This document shows positions 31,958 to 42,299 of a stretch of DNA of 64,000 nt, one piece after another. A model generated the notes under the pieces. That model did no database searches. It was given only the letters and a program-made list of their open reading frames with translations, and was not told the DNA's origin. The DNA lies in NCBI GenBank assembly GCA_050084985.1, contig JBITNC010000001.1:130076001-130140000 (forward strand), written 5' to 3'. The position numbers and the translations under genes are program-made. Numbering within the stretch: the first letter of the stretch is position 1; each line of letters begins with the position of its first letter. The DNA is from Nageia nagi. Taxonomy: Eukaryota; Pinophyta.

Positions 31958-33446
31958 TATTGATTAGGATTATGTAATATATGCACCATGAGCAATCTTA
32001 ACCAAAGTAAATCAAGAATAGACTATAGTGACAGTCTGATCTCCGGAGAAGGCCGGTTCCTTATCTATTGGGCGTAGAAAAAGTAACAGGAAAGGAAATA
32101 AAAAGGAGTAGAGTGCGAGGAATTTAAGCAAAAGGGTTAGGGTAACAAGAGAGAAAGCAAAGTAACAGGAAAGGAAATAAAAAGGAGCAGAGTGCGAGGA
32201 ATTTAAGCAAAAAGGCTTAGGGTAACAAGAGAGAAAGCAAAGGTGGATCACTAGTTCAGCGTGGGCTTTCACAGTGTGTGAAACCTTGGTCTGAATCTAG
32301 TGTAGCAGCTACAGTACAAGCTCTTACTCTCTAATAGTTTCCCAGCTTTACTCTACCATGTAGCAGACATAGTTATACTAGCAACTCGCAATTATCATTC
32401 AGGAAATAAGCTAAGCTGCCACGATGTAACCAAATTAAGAATGATAATTATGAGTGCTAGACAAGAAAGGTCAAGATTGTATCATATTACTGATAAAAAC
32501 TACAGGTCTTCGAGAACAAATGTAAAGAGCAATACTAGGGCTTCCGACCCCTTTTCCACTTTATTTTCATATACTTATACTGCAGTAACAATAGTTACAA
32601 GAATTGCAAAATAGAAATGTTTACAAAAATGGCTTCAAGATTCTAGCCTTCTTTTAACTGATATTACCTACATACGCCACTTGGTAGAATATTACAAAAA
32701 TGGGGCAGATTGCAGATGATACTATGATCTGACCTCTTGTTGGCATCGTCTTTACCATGATGTTCTATTTACTAGCTCCGGCTATTCAATCCCCCTTTAC
32801 TGACCTCATCTCTACATTCCGAAATGCTCTACTCACCGGCTCCGGCTATTCGATCACTCCTCGCTGACCTCATCACTTTTGGGACCCAGTTTCATTCAAA
32901 AATGTGAACATCATTCTCCCTATGATGTCATCTCTTACCTCCAGAATGTTTTACTCACTGGCTCCGGCTATTTGAGCGCTCCTTGCTGACCTCATCACTT
33001 TCGGGCTCCGGTTTTGGGTTAAGGCCCGAAATCACTGATGTCATCTCTTCCGAAATGCTTTATTTACTGACCCCAGCTTCTCAATTCCACTTGCTGACCT
33101 CATAATCTTCGAAACCTAGTCTTTACCAAAATGTGATTGTCTTATCCTCTGCAATGTCATCATTTTATTCTAGAATGCTTTACTTCTGGAACACTTAATT
33201 TACGGGCTCTGGCTTCTTCGATTATCTCTTGCTGACCTCACCTCCTCCGGAACCTGGGCTTTTCCACAACTGAGCTTCATCCTTTCTTCTGTGATGTCAT
33301 CATTTCATTTCAGAATGCTTTATCTACTGACTCCGACCTATTTTGTTTGCTCCCAAAAAAACTCCCGGGGATCTTAAAATGAACTCATGATTGCAAGTAA
33401 GGTACACCGGGGCTTTAATAAAGAATTTATTATGTATGAATATACA
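31958..33446 (-). repeat. 5' LTR of element 3
   Basis: 1489 bp, equal in length to 28774-30262. The TG terminus has become TA (TATTGATTAGG). It ends TATACA before CCTTG. The same internal duplication and CTGACCTCATC blocks are present. Confidence 0.92.
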
Positions 33447-33451
33447 CCTTG

Positions 33452-33670
33452 TTCTATCACAAGTTGACTGTCAAGATTTTAAGGATGTAAATAAGAAGAT
33501 GCACCCATTCCTCCCAATAGAGCTAATTCCACTACCTAAGACTCCTACCAAATCTACATCTAAATAGGCTACTAGAAGCAGCTGTAGTGGGTCCTATTCT
33601 CTAGTAGGGGAAGACCCCAAGAGCCACTAGAAGATTATATTCCTTTAGAATTGCACTCTATGTTGGGGTA
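33452..33670 (+). pseudogene. Element 1 additional 3' ORF, C-terminal part
   Basis: With one copy of CCTTG the frame from 28773 continues as QVDCQDFKDVNKKMHPFLP and ELIPLPKTPTKSTSK, then a TAG at about 33568 and a weakly coding tail that can be read to about 33670. It is the end of the additional ORF. Confidence 0.55.
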
Positions 33671-33880
33671 ATTCATTATCATTCTTTTATTCTTTCATTA
33701 TTTTCATAACTTCTTTCTATTCCAATTCTATTCCCTTTAACATGAAATTTGAATCTTCTATAAGCCCTTAATATGAAGATTTTTAAGTGTTATTAACAAT
33801 TAACTATTATGTATATAATCTGGCTATTGTATGTGTAAGTATTTATTTTAGATATTTTGCCTTATAAATTTCCTATCAAA
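33671..33880. other. A+T-rich 3' untranslated stretch of element 1
   Basis: No motif is recognised apart from T-rich runs near 33680-33730. It leads into the minisatellite. Confidence 0.4.
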
Positions 33881-34175
33881 GTGTTCGAGAGTTGTGTAAA
33901 TACAAAGTGTTCGTGAGTTTGGTAAATGCAAATTATCTGAGAAGTGTTGTAAATACAAAGTGTCTGGGAGGAGTTGTAAATACAAAGTGTCTGAGAGTTG
34001 TTGTAAATACAGAGTGTCTAAGAATTATTGTAAATACAAAATGTTTGAGAGTTGTTGTAAATGCAAAGTGTCTGGGAGTTATTATAAATACAAAGTATCT
34101 AGAAGTTGTTTAAAATACAAAGTATCCAAGATTTGTTGTAAATACAAAGTGTCTAGGAGTTATTGTAAATACAAA
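33881..34175 (+). repeat. 27-bp minisatellite, 11 copies
   Basis: Units of 26-27 bp of the form GTGTCTGAGAGTTGTTGTAA plus ATACAAA follow head to tail: two of 26 bp, then nine of 27 bp. Because 27 is a multiple of three, the array is open in two frames, which gives false repeat peptides. It lies in the 3' untranslated part of element 1, where Tat-like elements often carry tandem repeats. Confidence 0.93.
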
Positions 34176-34180
34176 TCCAA

Positions 34181-34339
34181 GATATCAAATAAAGCCCATC
34201 AATTTTGAGTGATGACATCATAATTTTTGGCTAAAATTAGTGGGTCTCACAATTATTAATGATGGTGATGATTCACAAAGATATCAAATAAAGCTTGCTA
34301 ATTTTGAGTGATGACACCATAATTTTTGGCTAAAATTAG
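34181..34339 (+). repeat. 99-bp direct repeat (1.6 copies)
   Basis: GATATCAAATAAAGC with the following TTTTGAGTGATGACA(T/C)CAT block starts at 34181 and again at 34280. The second copy ends near 34339 after CTAAAATTAG. The TGATGACATCAT part is a bZIP-like palindrome-rich motif. It adjoins the minisatellite. Confidence 0.85.
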
Positions 34340-34875
34340 GTCTTGAAAGAACTAGATCATCAACAAAGCCCAAAGAAAGGAAATAGAACCTGCTAGACTA
34401 AGGTAAGAGTAATGGGTAAGAAGTAACACCCAGATCTACTTGATATTAATTGTTTGATCCTTGAGGCCCTATTAATGTGTTGAATCCAACTCATTTCCAT
34501 ATAATAGTGGTAGTTTCTTCTTGAACTAAGTTGATATATTGATCATGAAACCCCATTACTCTATTCATTCATATCTATAGTATGGATCATCAATAGTTGC
34601 AGAGAAGCAAATAGCTACCAATAGAGCATAATACCAAATCATACCTATCAAGTTGTAGATAAGTACTTAGTCAATTAGTTACAATGCTATCTTAAATCAA
34701 CTACAAGGTTGAAGAAGGAGTAGTCAATGACATGTCAAAAGGATTGCAGCTCTATGGACATGACTATTTAGAAATTACAAATTCCTAGATAGTCATACTG
34801 TTGGTACTTATTTACTATGTAATCTTACATAGTTGTAGTATTTATTATGAATAAATTTCTTCACTAGCTTCATTC
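34340..34875. other. Element 1 sequence before the recognisable 3' LTR part
   Basis: No gene is visible. The true LTR start must lie here or upstream, because the 5' copy is cut by the window edge and cannot be aligned further. A TGTTGGTACTT at 34800 is one possible LTR start. Confidence 0.3.
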
Positions 34876-35453
34876 AAGATGAGTAATTATGTATATTAAT
34901 GAGATACAACCACCAAATAGTGGAGAAAAATATATGAATGGTGAACTATTAGAAATTAAAAAATGTTAGACATTTTAGCAAATTTGCTCAGATTTGTAAG
35001 ATACTTTCACATATGATAATACAAACAGACAATGCTTTTCCCTCTTGCAATAAGTTGTTATTTATTGCTTTTTTGAATGTTATGTGTGAGATGATTTCTC
35101 AAAATTATGGCTATGTATTGTGATGATATCCTAGGGTTAAGATAGCTTGCTATTCTTGATCCTAGCTATAGATTGCTACCTATGCTGCAATGTTCAGGTT
35201 GTGCATTTCTTGTTTTAAGTTTTACTTCAATTTTCTTATCTTTTTCCTGTAACTCTTTACCTTTTTATCTCTTTATTATTACTTTAAACCTTCATAATAT
35301 ATAGGAACCAGCCTATAATCTAAATATTGAGTAGAAAACCAACACGAGTGCATCCCCACCACCTTCTGCTCTCTCAAGGAACCTACCATTACGAGCAATG
35401 GAGAACTTGACCAGACCAAACTTTTTGAGGTTACACTATACTGATTAATAATA
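34876..35453 (+). repeat. 3' LTR of element 1 (part alignable to 1-582)
   Basis: It matches 1-582 from CAAGATGAGTAATTATG to the end ACTGATTAATAATA. Differences are many but the alignment is continuous. AACAA after 35453 would be the target duplication, not testable because the other side is outside the window. Confidence 0.8.
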
Positions 35454-35484
35454 AACAAATATAGTATTTTCTTTAATAATTAAT

Positions 35485-36060
35485 ATGATATATCATAGTT
35501 CTTACTTCTCTACTATTGAAGATCTAAGAATGTTAAAGCACTTAAGGGATAGCAGTTTGAACTTTAAAAGTTTGCATGTTTTGTTCAAGCATAAAATGAT
35601 ATATAGACATATAAGGGTAGAATACAAGGAAAAGGATTCATGCATGGTATGTATATTACTTGGAAAACATCATGGAGAAAAATTTATAACCAAAAAATGA
35701 AGAGCTACAAACAAGTTAGAGTTGGTAGATTCAAATTTATGTGGACCTATAATTGATATTTCATTTTCTTTATTGATGGTGCTACCAAACTAATGTCAAT
35801 TTCATTTTGAAAACCAAGGATGGAGCATTCTCATCATTTAATAACTTCAAGGCCATTTCTAAAAAATAATCTATTTTATCTAACAAAATTTTAAGAATTG
35901 GAAGAGGTGGATATTTTTATTCAAAATAATTCCTTTATTTTAATTCTTCACGGGGAATCAAGAGGCATTTTAGAGCTCGTTACATACTACAATAAAATGG
36001 TATTAAAAAAAGGAAGAATAAGGCTATTACATATTTATGAAGAACCATATTGGTGAGCAA
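35485..36060 (+). pseudogene. pol: Relic of a Ty1/copia integrase
   Basis: Pieces in order: CILLGKHHGEKFITKK (finger end), then KLELVDSNLCGPI (core start), TKDGAFSSFNNFKAIS, and, around 35955-36030, RGIKRHFRARYILQ-stop-NGIKKRKNKAI, the copia GIKRxxTxxYTPQQNGVxERKNRTI block with a stop at the second Gln. Frameshifts separate the pieces. No LTR was found for it. It abuts the 3' LTR of element 1, so element 1 may have inserted into it. Confidence 0.7.
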
Positions 36061-37599
36061 TATTTTAAAAGGATTATTATGTGTACCTTTTATTTAAATA
36101 AAATATATCAATATTATAAATATTGAAACCCTTTTGATGCATATGTAGAAGTTGCATTATGTTGCATGCATGAAGTCATTGCATTGGATTACAAATACTA
36201 AATTATAATATAACATAAATGAGAAAAATTATTATAAGGATTAAATTTAGGAATTAAGTATATACAACTCATTTGAAATTTTTATTCATATTAAAAAAAT
36301 TTCTTATCTCAAAAATAGCTAAAAAGACCAAATTAGTACAACGAATGAAGCATGACAAAAACAAAATACTCATAAATAAATGAAGACTCTTTTATTGATT
36401 GTTATTGTAAAATTTATTTATAATATGGATAATATAAAATAAAAGTATTTATTTAATTATTATTTTATTATGAATAATGTTGGATAATACTCTTGATTTT
36501 GAATATTAAAGTCTTCTTATTTAAATGAACGATAATCATATTTACTTATTGATATTTGGAATCAATGAAAGGAGTGAAAGAAAGGTAATTTTAGGTTATA
36601 TAATTTATAATAATTGTTGATTATGAAATAAAAATCATATGGTTAATGGATTACATTTTAAATAATTTTAAGATCAGTTATATCATATCATCTAAGCTTA
36701 GTTGCAATCCTACATAGTGTTCATCCAAGTTGGAAAATATTAGAAGATTAGTGATGCACTATGGGTGATATGGGCTATGTAGCTATCATGATAATTTGTT
36801 GGTATCTTATAGAATATATAGGTAGGCAATAGTAACCAACATCATTATCACTAATGGTGTGATAATGGTCTTATTCTTTATCCCATGATGTGATGGTGAT
36901 ATTAAATGGATAATCCACAAAGGTATTACACTAATAACCTATGTATGGATTGGTATATACTATTAAGGAATGAGCATGTTAGACTTAGGTGATTTAGACC
37001 CTAAGGGACAACCAACCCTATAGTATTTTTAAATTATATTATAATGAGTGGTATGATAATAAATGTGAAAACCACATTTTTCATATTTCCTATTAGTGGG
37101 ATTAGAGAGTGTGAAATCTAAAAATATTGTTATGTAGAAGTTGATCACTTTGACCACTTGATTATCGACTACAATGGAAACACTCAAAAGTAGATATATC
37201 TTATTGTTTATTCTTTGAATTAGATAATGTCATACATAACCTATATAATACATCTTAATTAGTAATGTATGTTGTAAAAAGATAATTGTATGATTTATAA
37301 GGGAAGAATAGTAGGTCATTTCACATGAATTAGAGTTATCAAGTATAAACTACCAAATTAAAAATATAAAATACTCATAGTAGAGTTGGTAGTGAAAATT
37401 GGAAGGACCAAAATTTTGCATGAAGATGATGATCAGAAAGAATGCCCTAATTGAGTGAAATTTTTCTCCTCGTAGGTAGATTGGATAGGACTTAAGGGAA
37501 TAAATGAATATGAAAAACCTAGTGTTAGAAGTGGAGGCCCTCAACCTCTCCAAGCAAAATATTGATATCAAGATGAAGACTCATGATAGGGTATAGGAA
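36061..37599. other. A+T-rich stretch without recognisable gene
   Basis: Nothing recognisable on either strand. The short - strand frame at 37350-37571 resembles no family I know, and the + strand of the same stretch already reads towards the DUF4283 relic. Confidence 0.4.
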
Positions 37600-38290
37600 A
37601 AGGAGGATCTTCACGGATGTGGTTAGAAGAAAATCCATCAATTTTATTAAATATTAAGGATGATGAAACCATTTGGAATATTGAAGACTTAGAATCTTGA
37701 GTGATCATCTACAAATTAAGAGAAAAATACTCATGTTGGGAGGATTCGATGAATTTTGTCAAAGAATATTGGTATTGTGAGATTAATATTTCTCTTCTTG
37801 CATGCAATATTTTTGTGGTCATTTTCAAAGATCCTAAGGAAATGGAGGAGGCCCTAGAATAAAATTGTAGATGTTTTTTTAGATAAATATTAATGTATAT
37901 ATGGCATTAATCTGTATACCCTACTAGTTGAATACTAGACCCAGAAAGCCATCAAGAAGATTGGAAATGTTATTAGTTATTTCCTAGGGCCTGATGGAAA
38001 AACCATAGAAAATTTGGTTAATAAATGGTACCTATGGAAAGCATGAATTATTGTATGGATGAATATTACAAATCCTTTTCCATATTCAATTACTCTGACA
38101 TCATAATGGTGAACTTGGAAATAAAGCATTGAGTACCAAAAACTTTCTTTGAGATGTTACTATTGTCAATAGATGGGATGTATGATGAGGAGCTTCCTAG
38201 TCGAAAAATAGAATGAGCCTATCTTAGTTACTCCTTTGGAAAAGGATTCCTTAAAGTATTAAATATTTAATAGCATTCCTAGTATTGATA
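37600..38290 (+). pseudogene. DUF4283/zinc-knuckle relic (plant LINE ORF1-like)
   Basis: Degenerate frames read YKLREKYSCWEDSMNFVKEY, FVVIFKDPKEMEEALE, then AIKKIGNVISYFLGPDGKTI, NITNPFPYSI and IEYQKLSLRCYYCQ-MGC. This follows the DUF4283 pattern (strand, helix, ...KAIGNxLGxFxxxD..., ARIxVxxNxxxPLPxxI, then CxYCxxxGHxxxxC). The His of the knuckle has become Cys. Stops and shifts are frequent. I saw no RT or endonuclease downstream. Confidence 0.55.
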
Positions 38291-39347
38291 CCCAAGAGAT
38301 TGATTAGATAAAAGAAGATATCAACTCAAATACCTCTATAAAACATGGACCCCATGAAGTCTAGGATATCAAAGAAAGAAAGGGAGATTTTTAATATCTT
38401 GGTGATGGATTGATAGAAGGATTCTTCCTTGGAAATAATACGAAAGGATTCTCTATATCCTTATATAATAAGAAGGAAAATCATATTTTGTCAATCATAA
38501 AGCTTTCATAATAACATAAAACTTTCATAAAAGTAGATGATTTGAAAATATCTCTACCTGGATCTTTGAAGAAAAATTGAAGGAAATTCTAGCTAGATCT
38601 TTGAAGAATTCTGAAAGAAACTTAGAAGAAAAATATGAATCTCTAATAGAAGATATGGAGGTTGAACAATACAAATATTATTTGAGAAGTCTAAAATTTA
38701 GGAATGCATTTTTAAACATAGAAAAATTATGTCATAATAAAATATAAAATTAGCAAGATAACTCTATGGAGATCATAGATGAATGATACCCATTTTGTTC
38801 TGGGTCAGTTTGGAATAGGAATAGAATTTGATTCATATGTAATTCATTTAAAATCTATGAACTCTTTGTAAAGATAGGTTTTGGGAACCATGTGTAAAAA
38901 ATACTCTTAATAAGTTTACCCTTAGCAAAAAAAATATAAAAAACTCTTAATAAGTCCAAGTGTTCTCATGTTAACTAATAATTATTAGATAATATTATAT
39001 TACCTCTACATTTTATAAGTCATTTTATTCTTCCCATGTTTAATATACCAACATTCTAATTATTCTATGTAAAGAAAGACCTACCCATATATTTAAAGAG
39101 TAATAAGTGTTATTATATGAAGGAAATCTCAAGTTTGAAGAATCCTCATAAGTGAATATAATATATTATGATAAAATCAACAACAATATCAATTATGGAA
39201 TAATAATACATGATTATCCTTTTCTATCCAAATTTGGTGGAATAGTAATAACTAGTTTCAAAATCTAGGTTACATTGAAAGAAAAACCAAAGATCCTATT
39301 TGATAAACATGAGATTCAAAAGAATGAAATCAATACCAAAATCTTAC
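38291..39347. other. Stretch between the DUF4283 relic and element 2
   Basis: Weakly coding-looking pieces continue from the relic to about 38890 (for example NSERNLEEKYESLIEDMEVE near 38610), then A+T-rich sequence. Nothing else is recognised. Confidence 0.35.
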
Positions 39348-39611
39348 TATAGCTATATAAATTTAGTTTATGTAAGTACTTATAATTATTAAATGGTTAT
39401 TTCACATTATATTATTATTACCAATATTATTTTATTATAAACTATAATAATGGACTAATGTGTATTATGTTTTGTAGGTGATGCTTGGCCTAATGTATGG
39501 CATTGACCCAAGGATTGGGTTATATTTTGGATTCTACTATAAATCCTTTATACACATCAGTACAATATCAAGATAAATTTATCAACTTATTCTAAACTTG
39601 ATAGTAGCATA
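39348..39611 (+). repeat. 5' LTR of element 2, first fragment
   Basis: It starts TATAGCTATATAAA, aligning with TGTAGTTACATAAA at 49325, and both continue TTATAATTATTAAAT. It is cut at GCATA by the solo LTR. From about 39460 to 39611 it has no counterpart in the shorter 3' LTR. Confidence 0.8.
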
Positions 39612-41550
39612 TGTTGAACTATGGGTGACACTGAGAGGGGGGGTGAATTAGTGTGTTTTAAAATTTTACTTATTTAATGCAAGTAATTAAAACTCATCCA
39701 CACAAATAGCAAACCACAACACAGAATTTATAGTGGAAACCCAATGCAGGAAAAACCACTGTCCAAAATGACTGCTTGGACTCCCATCCAAATCCAGTCA
39801 GAAATCAATGCTCAATTTTACAGCACCAACTGAAGGACCAGCACCAACTGACCTGACTCTGCAGCACCTACTGCAAGGAACACCTATCCCCAAATTTACC
39901 AGCACCAACTAGATGGGGACACCAATCCCCTAGAGCCAAGCACCAACTCGACTCAACAAAGATAACAAAAATATTTTTGGGATGATTCCATAAGACTCTG
40001 ATAGTCTAGCTCAATTCAATCTGCTGATTCTAACTCTACAACTCCAACTCTGCACATCAATATACCAAAAGAACCAACTTTAAAAAAATACCAATTAACT
40101 CCACATTCAGATACCCATTAAGCTCCTCTTCCAAACTACTTCTAAGCTCAACCACCGAATCTTAAGAGATATGCTCAGTAATGCCTCTACACTCAAATCC
40201 GGCAGAATAGAAAATATTACAAATTTTCTCTTACAATGCTCAATAATACAAAATGTCACCTGCACTTCTTTGCTAACATTCCATATGTATGCTCTTACAC
40301 AAAATAATCCATGACTCCTCCTTTTCTCCTTGCCACAAATGCCTTATGTAAAACTGTAAAAAACAAAACCTTCACATACCCACCAAGAACACTCAATACA
40401 CTCTTTTTCACTCTAATATTGCATAATAATTTTTCCAACCACTTTTTATTTTAACTATAAGCATTCTACATGAATTTTTTTATTGTGAATGGGAGTTACA
40501 ACTTGGTTTGCCCATTCATGAAGTGCCACATCACAAATAAGACAAAACAACCTTTTGTCAAACACTTGCCATGCATCCCTTCTATTTGATTTTTCACTTT
40601 TGGGACTTTCATCAAACACTTGCCACCAATCCTCTGAAATGTATTAAAAACCAACTTATACCTTAGCACTTTCCAGCTCATGCATATTGTCAAACACTTC
40701 CCAATTCAAAATTGGAAAAAATAGAAAAATAGGCTAAATTAGCATTTTACGGCTGCTGTAACTTTTGTACTGTTCCATGAAAAAGACTACATCTTGAAGG
40801 AAAAATGTTCACAGTTATACCAACTATCATCATGTTAAATTTCACCATCTATCTCTTCTTAGACTGATTTCTATACCTCCAACAAAGTGGCCTTCGATGC
40901 TGTTTTTACAGACATTTTGTCAAGACACTTTGACATCCAAAGTTTGTGCACATTCAAGCTTCTCATACTTAGAGGCATTTTTGGAAAAATATCAATAGGA
41001 CAAAATTGTTTCTTTTACATCCCTAAAGGTGTGAGATTCGACAGAATTCAAATCCAGTCAATAAAAATCTCAATTTTGCATTTTCCTTGCTGATTTTGGA
41101 CTAGAGAACTGTCAAAAACTAGAAAAAGTGAAAAATTAGCTTTTTGCAACTTCCACCATTTCTTCCTCAAGAATCCATTTAGTCTGAAGTAAAAATATTT
41201 TAGTTCTTCATACATCATACTACAACTAAAAAATTATTTCAAGTTATAAATCCTCATGGATTTATATATATACCTTCTACAAAATGCCATCTGATGCAGA
41301 TTTTACAACTGTCAAACTATATGCAAAAATTCCCAACTAAGCTCCAACAAAGCAACTGAGTGGTCCAAACTCTGAACTAACACCACCACTTCATTTCTTA
41401 ATGTCAAGAAATGCTCCAAACTCTTTTTTGAACTTTCTAACACAATCTAATAGGAGCGCACCAAGCAAACACTGATCTAAGGTGGAGTGTACCAAGTCCA
41501 AGTGAGTATGTTGACAACAATGACAACACAACTAAACCTCACAAATAACA
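39612..41550 (-). repeat. Solo LTR of the SIRE-like family
   Basis: It begins TGTTGAACTATGGGTGACAC and ends CAAATAACA, flanked by GCATA at 39607-39611 and 41551-41555. It matches the two SIRE-like LTRs (10173 onward and 26485 onward), including the GCACCAACT cluster at about 39820-39955. No internal sequence is present, so it is the product of LTR-LTR recombination. 1939 bp. Confidence 0.9.
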
Positions 41551-41555
41551 GCATA

Positions 41556-42062
41556 TTCCCTTTTAGATGTTCTTCAATATTTCCTTATCAAGATTGAAAT
41601 TTATATACTTTACCTATATTATGTGAGTTATTATATTGTTATTACACACATTTTTTACATCTGAGCAAGTGAATGAATCATCAACCTTGGTCATGATGTG
41701 TAACTACCCCAAAAGAAGATCGATGCAAGCCTGTTGAGGATCAATGATGGCCTACTATGGATTGATGGTGACTTGTCAAGTACTAATGATGACTCATTAA
41801 GGATCGATGGTGATCCTTTTCTAATGGATTAACAAGCTATTCTTTATATGGTTTCTCCATCTTTTCATTGCTCATTCATGTCTATCTTACTTTCATCTAT
41901 AGCAGGTAATATAAGTAATTATTTAATTTCCCATCTTAATAGGTATTATTTTGTTATTCATTGAATATAATTTATTTCTACTATTACTTATATTTGGCCA
42001 TTTCAGTCGAAGTAGGCATTGGGACTATTTATTATTGTTATTTCTATTTTCCCCATCCTACA
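41556..42062 (+). repeat. 5' LTR of element 2, second fragment
   Basis: The last 120 bases (about 41940-42062, ending CCATCCTACA) align with 49440-49558 (ending CCATCCTATA). The part before contains several GGATCGATGGTGA-like repeats near 41690-41815 and has no counterpart in the 3' LTR. ATTGGTGAACC follows and is the likely start of the primer binding site. Confidence 0.75.
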
Positions 42063-42299
42063 AATTGGTGAACCTGACTATTTCAAACTAGTTGTACCAA
42101 AAATCCACTAGGGTTTTTGGATAGGATTAATATATTTTTTGAGATGGATCTAATTCAACTAACTCTTCAATAATTTACAATATTCTTTCATCATATTTAT
42201 TGTTCTATTAAGGAAGTCTTATCTTATCAACATGGGACTCATGAAGAAGGTGAATGTAGCTACAACATAAATAATGGATCAACTATGAATGATATATAC

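Larger units (their letters stand above)
28774..33446 (-). mobile_element. Deleted Tat-type element (element 3), non-autonomous
   Basis: Two LTRs of 1489 bp (28774-30262 and 31958-33446) flank only 1695 bp of internal DNA. Target duplication CCTTG is at 28769-28773 and 33447-33451. On the - strand the internal part holds a leader with primer-binding-like motif, gag, and then the last part of integrase; protease, RNase H, RT and the integrase core are gone. LTR differences are about 5 percent by eye. The integrase tail and gag resemble element 1, so they are related families. It could only have moved with proteins from another copy, or lost its pol after insertion. Confidence 0.9.
1..35453 (+). 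mobile_element. Element 1: old Tat-type Ty3/gypsy retrotransposon, interrupted by nested insertions
   Basis: The body runs from an LTR cut by the window start to a matching LTR ending at 35453. Reading across it on the + strand gives gag, protease, an RNase H, RT, a second RNase H, integrase, a long additional ORF and 3' repeats. Two insertions (10173-28037 and 28774-33446) split the additional ORF, and removing each with one copy of its 5-bp target duplication rejoins the reading frame. All coding parts carry stops, mostly where the family has glutamine, plus frameshifts, so the element is dead. The RT-proximal spacer and the RNase H resemble the plant Ty3/gypsy Tat group as I remember it. 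The assignment is from motif reading, not a search. Confidence 0.8.

Noticed and set aside
33881-34175. CRISPR-like array
   Set aside because: Units are adjacent without spacers and the context is a plant retrotransposon.
33892-34208. Repeat peptides (9-residue units) in two frames
   Set aside because: Side effect of a minisatellite with a period divisible by three; no start context or conserved ends.
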